In this document: positions 23,539-31,370 of the stretch, in pieces
Layout of the letters: each line of letters begins with the position of its first letter
Numbering within the stretch: position 1 is the stretch's first letter
Assembly (NCBI GenBank): GCA_963668585.1
Contig: OY764869.1
Coordinates: 1,240,001 to 1,304,000, forward strand
Direction: 5' to 3'
DNA: 64,000 nucleotides
DNA from: Bin87 sp963668585
GTDB taxonomy: Bacteria; Chloroflexota; Dehalococcoidia; Lucifugimonadales; UBA3495
Translations under genes and position numbers: made by a program
Notes under the pieces: model-generated
What the model was told of the DNA's origin: nothing
What the model saw: only the letters and a program-made list of their open reading frames with translations
Databases searched by the model: none

Positions 23539-24395
23539 TAGGGGCGGGTTTCAAACCCGCCCCCGCGATTGCAATTGCAGTGGTTCGACAGGCTCACCAT
23601 GAGCGGAAGGTTCGGCTCACCGTGATGGCACACGCGCCACGCCAAAGAGGTAGGGGCGGGTTTCAAACCCGCCCCCGCGATTGCAATTGCAGTGGTTCGA
23701 CAGGCTCACCATGAGCGGAAGGTCCGGCTCACCGTGATGGCGGTCGCGGTACGCCAAAGAGGTAGGGGCGGGTTTCAAACCCGCCCCCGCGATTGCAATT
23801 GCAGTGATCCGACAGGCTCACCATGAGCGGAAGGTTCGGCTCACCGTGATGGCACACGCGCCACGCCAAAGAGGTAGGGGCGGGTTTCAAACCCGCCCCC
23901 ACGATTGCAATTGCAGTGGTTCGACAGGCTCACCATGAGCGGAAGGTCCAGCTCACCGTGATGGCACACTCGGCTCACCGTGATGGCACACGCGCCACGC
24001 CAAAGAGGTAGGGGCGGGTTTCAAACCCGCCCCCGCGATTGCAATTGCAGTGGTTCGACAGGCTCACCATGAGCGGAAGGTCCGGCTCACCGTGATGGCG
24101 GTCGCGGTACGCCAAAGAGGTAGGGGCGGGTTTCAAACCCGCCCCCGCGATTGCAATTGCAGTGATCCGACAGGCTCACCATGAGCGGAAGGTTCGGCTC
24201 ACCGTGATGGCACACGCGCCACGCCAAAGAGGTAGGGGCGGGTTTCAAACCCGCCCCCACGATTGCAATTGCAGTGGTTCGACAGGCTCACCATGAGCGG
24301 AAGGTCCAGCTCACCGTGATGGCACACTCGGCTCACCGTGATGGCGCACGCGGCACGCCCAAAACAACAGGGGCGGGTTTCAAACCCGCCCCCAC
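23539..24395. repeat. 112-bp tandem array with a duplicated 358-bp higher-order unit
   Basis: Hairpin-bearing units start at 23539, 23651, 23763, 23875, 24009, 24121, 24233 and about 24369. The basic unit is 112 bases: the GGGGCGGGTTTCAAACCC hairpin, GCGATTGCAATTGCAGTG, a TCGACAGGCTCACCATGAGC hairpin and a variable tail. Three unit variants (one 134 bases long, with a 22-base internal duplication) repeat in the same order, so 23651-24008 and 24009-24366 are near-identical 358-base blocks that differ mainly in the last 25 bases. No unique spacers are present. Confidence 0.95.
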
Positions 24396-24419
24396 GATTC
24401 CAGAACCTAACGTGCCGTG

Positions 24420-24884
24420 CTAGGCGGCGATCAGATCCTTGGCGATGGCGTCGGTCATCAGGTCGCCTTCGGCTGCCAGGTGCGCCTTGATGGCGTCGGT
24501 GGCGGCGGTCAGCAGTTCCGCGTCCAGATTGGCGGCGGCATCGGTGTATCCGGCCTCGGTCAGATACGCGCCCGTCTGCTCACGGACCTGTTCCAGCGAC
24601 CATTCCACCTGGTCGTCCCCGTCCCTCATGCCGTCGGGGAACTCCACGTGCGATCCGCCGGCGCCCAGCTTGTCGTAGCCGCCCTTGTGCCAGTGTCCGC
24701 GCGCTCCGTGCGGGTCGAAGCGGATGATCTCCACGCCCTCTACGTCCACGCCAAAGGTCGGCCCGCCGAACTTGGCCTTCAGGCAGCGCAGGGGCCACAG
24801 GTAAACGGTAACGTCGCCCTGCTTGCTCAGCGGCCTGACCATCACCTTGCCCAGATAGGATTCGCCGTCAATCATAGTTGCCAT
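24420..24884 (-). CDS. Conserved-looking hypothetical protein, 154 residues
   Basis: I do not recognise the family. The start MATMIDGESYLGKVMVRPL is supported by an ACGGAGGAA site. Residues 1-85 look like a beta-sheet domain with a His-containing segment RFDPHGARGHWHKGGYDKLG (about 54-73). Residues 95-154 are mostly helical and acidic. There is no signal peptide and no membrane segment, so it is cytosolic. Codon use matches the neighbours. The stop directly follows the tandem repeat array, and a divergent thioredoxin-type lipoprotein gene lies upstream. Confidence 0.7.
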   Translation of the reverse strand: MATMIDGESYLGKVMVRPLSKQGDVTVYLWPLRCLKAKFGGPTFGVDVEGVEIIRFDPHGARGHWHKGGYDKLGAGGSHVEFPDGMRDGDDQVEWSLEQVREQTGAYLTEAGYTDAAANLDAELLTAATDAIKAHLAAEGDLMTDAIAKDLIAA

Positions 24885-25053
24885 GGAAAATTCCTCCGTT
24901 GTCAGCCTGGATAGGCTGCGTTTCGGGGTATAGTAGCACAAAATCCGACAACTCCGAAAATGCCCTGTGGTCGGCTGCCGTTATACTGTGCGCGAGTTCT
25001 CCATCAATCCGATTTCCGTTCCCATTACGTATCTGGGTTAGATACATCAATGT

Positions 25054-26451
25054 GTGAGAGACAACATGCTTTTTCAAACTCGCCGGATCACGTTGGGCGT
25101 CGTCGTTCTGACGGCGCTGTTGCTCACTGCCGCCATCGGATGCGCCGCCAGCGTCGAACCGGAATCCGCATCACAAGATTCCGCCGCGGCGCCGGCGACG
25201 GCCGCGCCACAGGCCGCCGCCGCATCCACCGATCCTGAGCCAACCGCCGACACCGCGGCCAGCCAGGCCACCGACGCATCCGGCGACCCGTCGCCCACTG
25301 AGGCATCGGGAGGCCAACCGGCCCAAGCGCCCACCGTCGTGCCGCCGCCCACGCTGCCCGCGGACGCGTTTATCAGCGCCGAAATCCCAACCATCGAGGG
25401 CATCGACGCGTGGTTGAACACGGAGATGGAACTCCAGATTGCCGAACTGACCGCAGATGGCAAGGTGGTCCTGGTCGACTTCTGGACCTACACCTGCATC
25501 AACTGCATCCGCACCCTCCCCTTCCTGCGGGACTGGTGGGCCCAGTACGAGGACGACGGCCTGGTGATCCTCGGCATCCATACGCCCGAGTTCGAGTTCG
25601 AAAAGGACTACCAGAACGTCGCCGACGCCATCGAGACGCACAGCGTGGGGTGGCCCGTTGCCCAGGACAACAACATGACCACCTGGCGCAACTTTGAAAA
25701 CCGCTACTGGCCGGCCAAGTACCTCTACAACTCCAAGGGCAGAATGATTTACTCCCACTTCGGTGAGGGCGCCTACGCCGAAACCGAAGAGCATATCCGC
25801 AACGCCCTCGTGGAAGCCGGCGCCGACCTGTCCGACGACCCATTCAACGCGCCCCAGGACCAGTCCCGGGATCCCGCGTACCAATCGGCGCGCGAAAGCG
25901 GCCGGGGGGCCGTTACCCCCGAGCTTTACGCCGGGTGGCACCGCAACTTCATCACCGCCCGCGCCGGCCGGCGTCCCTACGTTGCCCAGCAGGAGTATTT
26001 CGAGGCCATCGACATTTCCAACCTGGAGGACACCGCCGTCATAGACGTGATGGTGCCGCAGGATATCCAACCCCACGCCATGTATTTCCATGGAGAGTGG
26101 TCGGTTGAACCCGAGCGGATCCGCCACGCGCGCACCACCGAGAACCTCGAAGACTACCTGGCCCTGAACTACGCCGCCAAGAGCGTCAACGTGGTGCTGA
26201 CCTCCGACTCAGGCGAACCCTACGAGGTGATCATCACCGTGGACGGCGCGATGCTCAATCAGGAGAACGCCGGAGAAGACATCCAGTGGGATGAAAACGG
26301 CTACTCCTACGTTCTGGTTGACGAACCCAGGATGTACGCCGTGGTCGATAACCCGCAATACCTGCCCGAATCCATCCTCACGATGCGCTCCAACTCCGAC
26401 GACTTCGGTCTGTTCGCCTTCACCTTTGGCGTCTATGCGGAGGGGCCGTGA
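25054..26451 (+). CDS. Thioredoxin-fold lipoprotein with DipZ-like C-terminal domain
   Basis: A 465-residue secreted protein. A hydrophobic N-terminus ends in the lipobox TAAIGC (lipid Cys-30). A 75-residue Ala/Pro/Thr linker follows. The TlpA/thioredoxin-like domain starts near 105 and has an active site with Cys-148 and Cys-151 (WTYTCINCIRTLPFL), then VILGIHTPEFEFEKD. Residues about 280-465 resemble the C-terminal domain of DipZ proteins (QQEYFEAIDISNLEDTAVIDVMVP). DipZ normally also has CcdA-type membrane helices, which are absent here, so the electron source must come from elsewhere. Its stop overlaps the next gene as ATGA. Confidence 0.85.
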   Translation: MRDNMLFQTRRITLGVVVLTALLLTAAIGCAASVEPESASQDSAAAPATAAPQAAAASTDPEPTADTAASQATDASGDPSPTEASGGQPAQAPTVVPPPTLPADAFISAEIPTIEGIDAWLNTEMELQIAELTADGKVVLVDFWTYTCINCIRTLPFLRDWWAQYEDDGLVILGIHTPEFEFEKDYQNVADAIETHSVGWPVAQDNNMTTWRNFENRYWPAKYLYNSKGRMIYSHFGEGAYAETEEHIRNALVEAGADLSDDPFNAPQDQSRDPAYQSARESGRGAVTPELYAGWHRNFITARAGRRPYVAQQEYFEAIDISNLEDTAVIDVMVPQDIQPHAMYFHGEWSVEPERIRHARTTENLEDYLALNYAAKSVNVVLTSDSGEPYEVIITVDGAMLNQENAGEDIQWDENGYSYVLVDEPRMYAVVDNPQYLPESILTMRSNSDDFGLFAFTFGVYAEGP

Positions 26452-27431
26452 TGATCCGCCGGGTCATGCTCGCAGTCCTCGGCGCGGCGGCGTTGGTTGG
26501 CGTCGCCTGCTCCGGGGCATCGCCGAGTCCGGCGCCCGCTCCCACGGAACCTCCCGTTGTCCAGATGCCGGCCGCCACCGATGCTCCCGTCAACACAAAT
26601 GCTCCCGCCGTCCAGGTGCCCACGGTTGACCCGGGGCACACCGCTCTGCAATCCCACCTCGCCACCAAGGTGCTGGAGGCCGGCACCCAGCGCGTTGCCT
26701 TTCTGCTCAACACCCAGAAGGCGTTGGTGAACGCGCCGCAGGTCAGCATCTCCGTGTCGCGCCCGCCGGATACCGCCCCGGTGCAGCAACTGACCGCCGA
26801 CTACCACGAATGGCCCTACGGCGTCCGTGGATCCTACAGCGCGCCCATCGATTTTCCCGAACCCGGCGACTACCTGTTGACCGTATCCCCCGTGGGCGGC
26901 GACGTGTCCGGCGAGGCGCAGATACTCGTCACCGTGCTGGACAATGCGCCGATTCCGTCCATCGGCGACCGACCGCCGGCCAGCGAAACCAAAACCCTGG
27001 GGGATGGCCTGACCCTGCCGGACGTCAGCACCGCCTACGAACCCGACGCCGGCCTTCACGAGGTGTCGGTTGCCGACGCCGTCGCATCCGGCCGTCCCAG
27101 CGTCATCGTCTTCGCCACGCCAGCGTTCTGCACCAGCCCAACCTGCGGCCCGCAGGTGGATACGGTGGCGGAACTGCGCATGGCCCATCCCGACGCGGCC
27201 AACTACATCCACGTGGAACTGTACGACAATCCGGCGGAGATTCAGGGCGATTTGAGCCGCGCCCGCCTGGTTCCCGCCGCCGATGAATGGGGTTTCACCA
27301 GGATACCCAACTGGACCAACGAGTCTTGGGTGTTCATCCTGGACGCCGACGGCGCGGTCCGCCACCGCTTCGAAGGCTTCGCCACCCTCGACGAACTCGA
27401 AACCGCCCTGATGTCCGTGGCCGGTTCCTGA
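26448..27431 (+). CDS. Second thioredoxin-fold lipoprotein
   Basis: A 327-residue lipoprotein with lipobox LVGVAC (Cys-21) and a Pro/Ala/Thr-rich linker to about residue 62. An Ig-like beta domain spans about 65-160 (VSISVSRPPDTAPVQQLTADYHEWPYG). The C-terminal part has a thioredoxin-like fold, SVIVFATPAFCTSPTCGPQVDTVAELRMAHP, in which two Cys are separated by five residues instead of two, then WVFILDADGAVRHRFEGFATLDELETAL. The unusual Cys spacing suggests a non-classical redox or copper-binding site. It starts inside the stop of the DipZ-like gene, so the two proteins are coexpressed at the cell surface. Confidence 0.8.
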   Translation: MMIRRVMLAVLGAAALVGVACSGASPSPAPAPTEPPVVQMPAATDAPVNTNAPAVQVPTVDPGHTALQSHLATKVLEAGTQRVAFLLNTQKALVNAPQVSISVSRPPDTAPVQQLTADYHEWPYGVRGSYSAPIDFPEPGDYLLTVSPVGGDVSGEAQILVTVLDNAPIPSIGDRPPASETKTLGDGLTLPDVSTAYEPDAGLHEVSVADAVASGRPSVIVFATPAFCTSPTCGPQVDTVAELRMAHPDAANYIHVELYDNPAEIQGDLSRARLVPAADEWGFTRIPNWTNESWVFILDADGAVRHRFEGFATLDELETALMSVAGS

Positions 27432-27458
27432 CGGCGCAGCGCAGCCGCAAGGCTCACC

Positions 27459-27486
27459 GTAGGGGCGACGCATGCGTCGCCCCTAC
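27459..27486. terminator. Perfect 28-bp palindrome after the thioredoxin operon
   Basis: Each half is GTAGGGGCGACGCA or its exact complement, with no loop bases between the arms. It is the CGACGCATGCGTCG-type variant of the common intergenic hairpin. It follows the stop at 27431 by 27 bases and has no T-run. Confidence 0.65.
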
Positions 27487-27625
27487 AATTTGCCACCGCC
27501 AAATCGCCCGGATATGATGGGTTCAGCGAGTTTTTGATTGACGCCGCGCACGCAGTTTCTGACGGTGAATGGTCTGAACGCGATTTTCAAAACCAGGCCG
27601 GCGTGAGGGACCACCGGGAGTTGAT

Positions 27626-28234
27626 ATGACGACCACGCATCTGACCGCCATCCCCGCCCGGCGCGGCAGGGCTGCATTCGTGAAACGTGGCCAGTGCGTC
27701 CGGGTAATCAACACCCACGGGCAACAGGTGGTCGATACCTGGGCATTCAACAGCGACGACCTGACCGAGTTCATGTCCATGGAACACTCCCGCACCGCGC
27801 TGGCCCGCGTCATGCCGGTGGTTGGCCAGGCCATGGTCTCCAACCGCCGCCGGCCCATCCTGACGCTGGTGGAGGACACCTCGGGCGGGATCCACGACAC
27901 CCTGCTGGCCGCGTGCGACCGTTACCGCTACGAACTGCTGGGGTGCGAGGGATACCACGACAACTGCACCGACAATCTGGCGGCAGCGCTGGCGGAGTTG
28001 GGCCTGACGCCGCCGGAAACGCCCAGCCCCTGGAACCTGTTTATGAACATCCCTGTGGAAGCCGACGGGTCAGTGCGTTTTGAACCGCCCGTTTCCCAGC
28101 CGGGGAACTACCTGACCCTGCGCGCCGAGATGGACTGCATCGTCGCTTTCTCCGCGTGTCCGCAGGACATGGTGCCCATCAACGGAGCCGATTGCGTCCC
28201 CACCGAAGCCCATTTCCAGATCATCCCGGCCTGA
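27626..28234 (+). CDS. Urea carboxylase-associated family protein (DUF1989)
   Basis: A 202-residue protein of the DUF1989/urea carboxylase-associated family. Signatures are GQCVRVINTHGQQVVDTWAFNSDDLTEFMSMEHSRTAL near residues 22-60, TLVEDTSGGIHDTLLAACDRYRYELLG, then YHDNCTDNLAAALAELG and PSPWNLFMNIPVEADG. The conserved His and Cys (HDTLLAACD, GYHDNC) suggest a metal site. Members accompany urea carboxylase/allophanate genes elsewhere, but none are present here, so its role is not defined. It stands alone, followed by a MITE-like element. Confidence 0.88.
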   Translation: MTTTHLTAIPARRGRAAFVKRGQCVRVINTHGQQVVDTWAFNSDDLTEFMSMEHSRTALARVMPVVGQAMVSNRRRPILTLVEDTSGGIHDTLLAACDRYRYELLGCEGYHDNCTDNLAAALAELGLTPPETPSPWNLFMNIPVEADGSVRFEPPVSQPGNYLTLRAEMDCIVAFSACPQDMVPINGADCVPTEAHFQIIPA

Positions 28235-28235
28235 G

Positions 28236-28357
28236 GTCTGTTGACAATAGACGGGGTGTCCGCTCATCCTGAGCCTGTCGAAGGGCGAGCGGACGGTGAG
28301 CAGAGAACCGTTCCGGCAACCGCAATCGCCTTTCGCCGGGATAATCGGATGGCCCTG
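28236..28357. mobile_element. Left-truncated copy of the MITE-like element
   Basis: The core TGAGCCTGTCGAAGGGCGAG, the flank GAGCAGAGAACCGTTCCGG and the right terminal repeat GGATAATCGGATGGCCCTG (ending near 28357) are present. The left end is lost right against the stop codon of the DUF1989 gene at 28234. Confidence 0.75.
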
Positions 28358-28393
28358 AACCGCGCGCGAATCCTGCGGTGAACCGAAGCCGGC

Positions 28394-29197
28394 TCAGGGT
28401 GTAATCCGCGTACCTATCGGCCGTCCGTTGATGCAGTCCATCACCGCCCCCGGCTGCCGGCCGTCGATGATGTGCGCGCTCGGCACCGCCCGGTCCGCCA
28501 GGGCGTCCAGGCACGCCGCCAACTTGGGCAGCATCCCGCCCCGCGCCACCCCCGACGCTCGCAGCGCCTCCGCGCCCCTGGCATTCAGGCGGGGGATCAC
28601 GCGCCCGCCGTTGTCCATGACGCCGGACACATCGGTCAGGAATATGATGCTCTGAGCCCCCATGGCGTGAGCCAGCGCTCCCGCCGCCGTGTCCCCGTTG
28701 ACGTTCAGGGGCAGACCCGCGTGGTCGCTCCCCTTGCTCACATCCACCGCGATCGGCGAGATCATGGGAATGAACCCGGACGACAGGATGGCGTTCACCG
28801 GCGCGGCGTCAACGCCGACAATCTCGCCCACGTAGCCGAGGGCGGGGTTGGCGATATGAGCCTGCAGCAGGCACCCGTCCATGCCGCTGATGCCGATGGT
28901 CGGCGCGCCCAACTGCTGCATCTGCGCCGTCAGTTCCTTGTTGACCAGACCGCCCAGCACGGCGACCACGATTTCCAGCGAGGGAGCGTCGGTGACCCTC
29001 AGGCCGTTGACGAAGTTCGGCGCCAGGTTCTGCCGCTGCATCCAGTCGCTGATCACGTTGCCGCCGCCATGCACGATGACGATGGGCCGTCCGGCGCGGT
29101 GCAGCGCCACCAGATCCTGCAGCGAGGTATCGTTGCCGCCCAAGGTGCTGCCGCCAATTTTGACGACGATGGGCGGTTCGGAGCGGGGTTGGGCCAT
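28394..29197 (-). CDS. argB: Acetylglutamate kinase
   Basis: A 267-residue amino acid kinase fold enzyme. PIVVKIGGSTLG (9-20) is the phosphate-binding Lys-Gly-Gly, PIVIVHGGGNVISDWM the second glycine-rich loop, and GGLVNKELTAQMQQLGAPTIGISGMDGCLL the acetylglutamate-binding region. LPLNVNGDTAAGALAHAMGAQSIIFLTDVSGVM and VARGGMLPKLAACLDAL complete the family pattern. It phosphorylates N-acetylglutamate, the second step of arginine synthesis. It begins 14 bases after argJ, forming an argJB operon; argC and argD are not in the window. It may be feedback-regulated, but the extended N-terminal helix of arginine-sensitive forms is absent. Confidence 0.93.
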   Translation of the reverse strand: MAQPRSEPPIVVKIGGSTLGGNDTSLQDLVALHRAGRPIVIVHGGGNVISDWMQRQNLAPNFVNGLRVTDAPSLEIVVAVLGGLVNKELTAQMQQLGAPTIGISGMDGCLLQAHIANPALGYVGEIVGVDAAPVNAILSSGFIPMISPIAVDVSKGSDHAGLPLNVNGDTAAGALAHAMGAQSIIFLTDVSGVMDNGGRVIPRLNARGAEALRASGVARGGMLPKLAACLDALADRAVPSAHIIDGRQPGAVMDCINGRPIGTRITP

Positions 29198-29211
29198 TTG
29201 AACGTGGTCGC

Positions 29212-30438
29212 CTAGGTGGTGTACGCGCTGTTGATGATCACGTACTGCTCGGTGAGGTCGCAGCCGTAGGCGGTGGCCGCTCCTTCCGCCAGGTTCAGGC
29301 TGACTCTGAAGTCCACCTGCTCGCCGGACATCAGCGCGACGACGGCGTCGCGGTGGAAGGGTATGGGGGTTCCCGCCTCCATGATGCAGACGCCGTTGAC
29401 GAAAAGGTCAACCTTTTCCTCGGTGGCCTCGGCTCCGCTGCGTCCCAGCGCCATCATCAGCCGGCCCCAGTTGGGGTCTGCTCCATACACCGCAGACTTG
29501 ACCAGGTTGCTGCCGGCAATGGTCTTGGCTGCCAGGCGGGCGTCGGCATCGGTGCGCGCCCCGTCAACCAGCACGGTGATGAGTCGGGTCGCTCCCTCGC
29601 CGTCGCGGGCCAGCATCCGCGTCAGGTTCGCGGCAACCTGGTGCAGCGCGGCGCGGAAGTTGTCGGCATCGGGAGACCGCTCGTCGATGACCGGGTTCCC
29701 GGCCTGTCCGTTGGCGAAGGCCAGGTAGGTGTCGTTGGTGCTGCTGTCGCCGTCCACGGTGAGCATGTTGAAGGTCTCGTTGGCGACGGCCATGACCGTG
29801 GTTTGCAGGAAGCCGGGATCAACGGCGGCGTCGGTGGCGGCGAAGGTCAGCATCGTCGCCATGTTGGGGTGGATCATGCCCGAACCCTTCGCCACTCCGC
29901 CGACGGTGATCGTCTGCCCGGTGGTCGCCACGAAGGACACGGCGGTTTCCTTGGGATGGGTGTCGGTGGTCATCATGGCGCGGGCCATCTGTTCGCCGCC
30001 GTCCGGGTCCAGCGCGATCTCCGTTACGCCGGAACGGATCAGGGACATGGGCAACTCGACGCCGATGACTCCGGTGCTGCACACCAGCACGTCCTCAGCG
30101 GTCAGGCCGAGTTTGTCGGCGGCCAGGCGGGTCATCTCCTCGGCGTCCTTGTAACCCTGTGCGCCGACGCAGGTGTTGGCGATGCCCGCGTTGACGATGA
30201 GGGCTCGCCCGCGTCCGGTGGCGACTCGCTCCCGGTCCAAATCAACCGTGGCGGAGCGGATGGCCGAGGTGGTGAAAACGCCCCCAATGGCACATTCCGT
30301 CTCGGAAACCAGCATGGCAAGGTCAAGCTTGTCCTCGCCGCGAGTTTTCAGGCCTATGAAAACCCCGCCGGCCGAAAAGCCCTGGGCCGAGGTTACTGTG
30401 CCGTTGGGAATTGGGGTGATGTCTGCGCTGGCGGGCAT
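29212..30438 (-). CDS. argJ: Glutamate N-acetyltransferase/amino-acid acetyltransferase
   Basis: A 408-residue ArgJ. The start MPASADITPIPNG is chosen because AGGAG precedes it. The autocleavage site is in KGSGMIHPNMATMLTFAATDA, where the Thr of ATML becomes the N-terminal nucleophile of the beta chain. Further family sequences are TNDTYLAFANGQAG, LTRMLARDGEGATRLI and VYGADPNWGRLMMALGRSG. It transfers the acetyl group from N-acetylornithine to glutamate, recycling it in arginine synthesis. The gene lies directly upstream of argB on the same strand. The 430-codon extension at the N-terminus lacks a ribosome site and was discarded. Confidence 0.93.
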   Translation of the reverse strand: MPASADITPIPNGTVTSAQGFSAGGVFIGLKTRGEDKLDLAMLVSETECAIGGVFTTSAIRSATVDLDRERVATGRGRALIVNAGIANTCVGAQGYKDAEEMTRLAADKLGLTAEDVLVCSTGVIGVELPMSLIRSGVTEIALDPDGGEQMARAMMTTDTHPKETAVSFVATTGQTITVGGVAKGSGMIHPNMATMLTFAATDAAVDPGFLQTTVMAVANETFNMLTVDGDSSTNDTYLAFANGQAGNPVIDERSPDADNFRAALHQVAANLTRMLARDGEGATRLITVLVDGARTDADARLAAKTIAGSNLVKSAVYGADPNWGRLMMALGRSGAEATEEKVDLFVNGVCIMEAGTPIPFHRDAVVALMSGEQVDFRVSLNLAEGAATAYGCDLTEQYVIINSAYTT

Positions 30439-31160
30439 GGTGACGCGCTCCTGGTAACCGTGAATGGACAGCAAAAATGCCGAATAAATATACCACAGCC
30501 ACACCCGCCGCCACCCCCAACCCCATCATCCTGTAAATCCTGCCCATACCTGTAAAATAATCCCTTGACACCACCAATACGAACGTATATCCTAATACCA
30601 TCTAGATCAAGCAGCTGCTCCATCCCAACCCCAGAGAGGCAAGATTCCGGATCGACGGCCAACCCCGTCAGCAACAAATCGCAACCGGTCCAGGTGGCAA
30701 TTCGCCGATATCCGACCAACGTACTCACCGGCGGTGCCGCACTGGGCCACCGGGATTGTTCGGGCCCGCGTGGTAGGGACTCAACCAAATAGTCCTGCGA
30801 CCACGGAACTGCCGTTCAAATAGTTGCGTACCGGCCGTGCGCTGACAACGATCCGGAATCCCGCCTCTCACACCAAACCAAAACCCTCCGAAACAACACC
30901 AACCGCCAACCGCCAACCACCAACCGCAGGGACGAGAAACCCTCCACCCCTCCGGAAAGACGACGCCCGCCCGGCGCCGTCCCACCCTGGTGGTCCGCCA
31001 ACGGTCATGCACACGCATGGGCGACTCTCAAACCCGCCCGCGCGGACCCATGCCGTCCCGCGATGCAGCGGCCTGACACCTGCCCCTCATCAGGCTAATC
31101 GAATCGCCCTGCCTGCAATTCGGTTGCTTGACCGCTTATTGGCCGTGTGGTAATGTCAGG
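30439..31160. other. About 720 bases of intergenic DNA
   Basis: No gene seen. Near 30901-30931 it holds a short microsatellite-like run based on CCAACCGCCAACC. The first part would carry the argJ promoter on the minus strand, but I cannot place a convincing one. The rest leads into the TPP riboswitch. Confidence 0.6.
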
Positions 31161-31169
31161 CAACAACCG

Positions 31170-31275
31170 AATAGATTCTGGCGGGAGCTTGGTTATGCCA
31201 GGCTGAGAGGGCGGCCACAAAAGCCGCCGACCGTAGCACCTGATCCGGGTAATGCCGGCGTAGGAATTGGGATGT
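31170..31275 (+). ncRNA. TPP riboswitch (THI element)
   Basis: All conserved THI-box blocks are present in order: GGGAGC, then GCTGAGAGGG (about 31203-31212), an extra GGCGGC-GCCGCC hairpin, GACCG, CACCTGATCCGGGTAATG and CCGGCGTAGGAA (to about 31266). It precedes a transporter gene and thiC, the classical target. When TPP is bound, expression should drop. An intrinsic terminator follows 20 bases later, so control is at transcription. Confidence 0.95.
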
Positions 31276-31287
31276 GCCATTAGTTTG

Positions 31288-31316
31288 CCGCCAGAGTTGA
31301 AAATCTGGCGGTTTTT
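31288..31316 (+). terminator. Intrinsic terminator of the TPP riboswitch
   Basis: CCGCCAGA (31288-31295) pairs with TCTGGCGG (31304-31311) around an 8-base loop, followed by five T. The left arm can also pair with an identical TCTGGCGG at 31177-31184 at the 5' edge of the aptamer, which gives a built-in antiterminator choice. Confidence 0.88.
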
Positions 31317-31370
31317 CGTTGTCCGGTCTCGGAGCGAACCGCCGCGGTTGAATCGACCGGGAGGTCACTC

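Noticed and set aside
23539..24395. CRISPR array
   Set aside because: Units are contiguous 112/134-bp tandem repeats and contain no unique spacers of regular length; no cas genes nearby.
30900..30935. CCAACCGCCAACC run as a regulatory array
   Set aside because: Short and irregular; best explained as a local low-complexity stretch.
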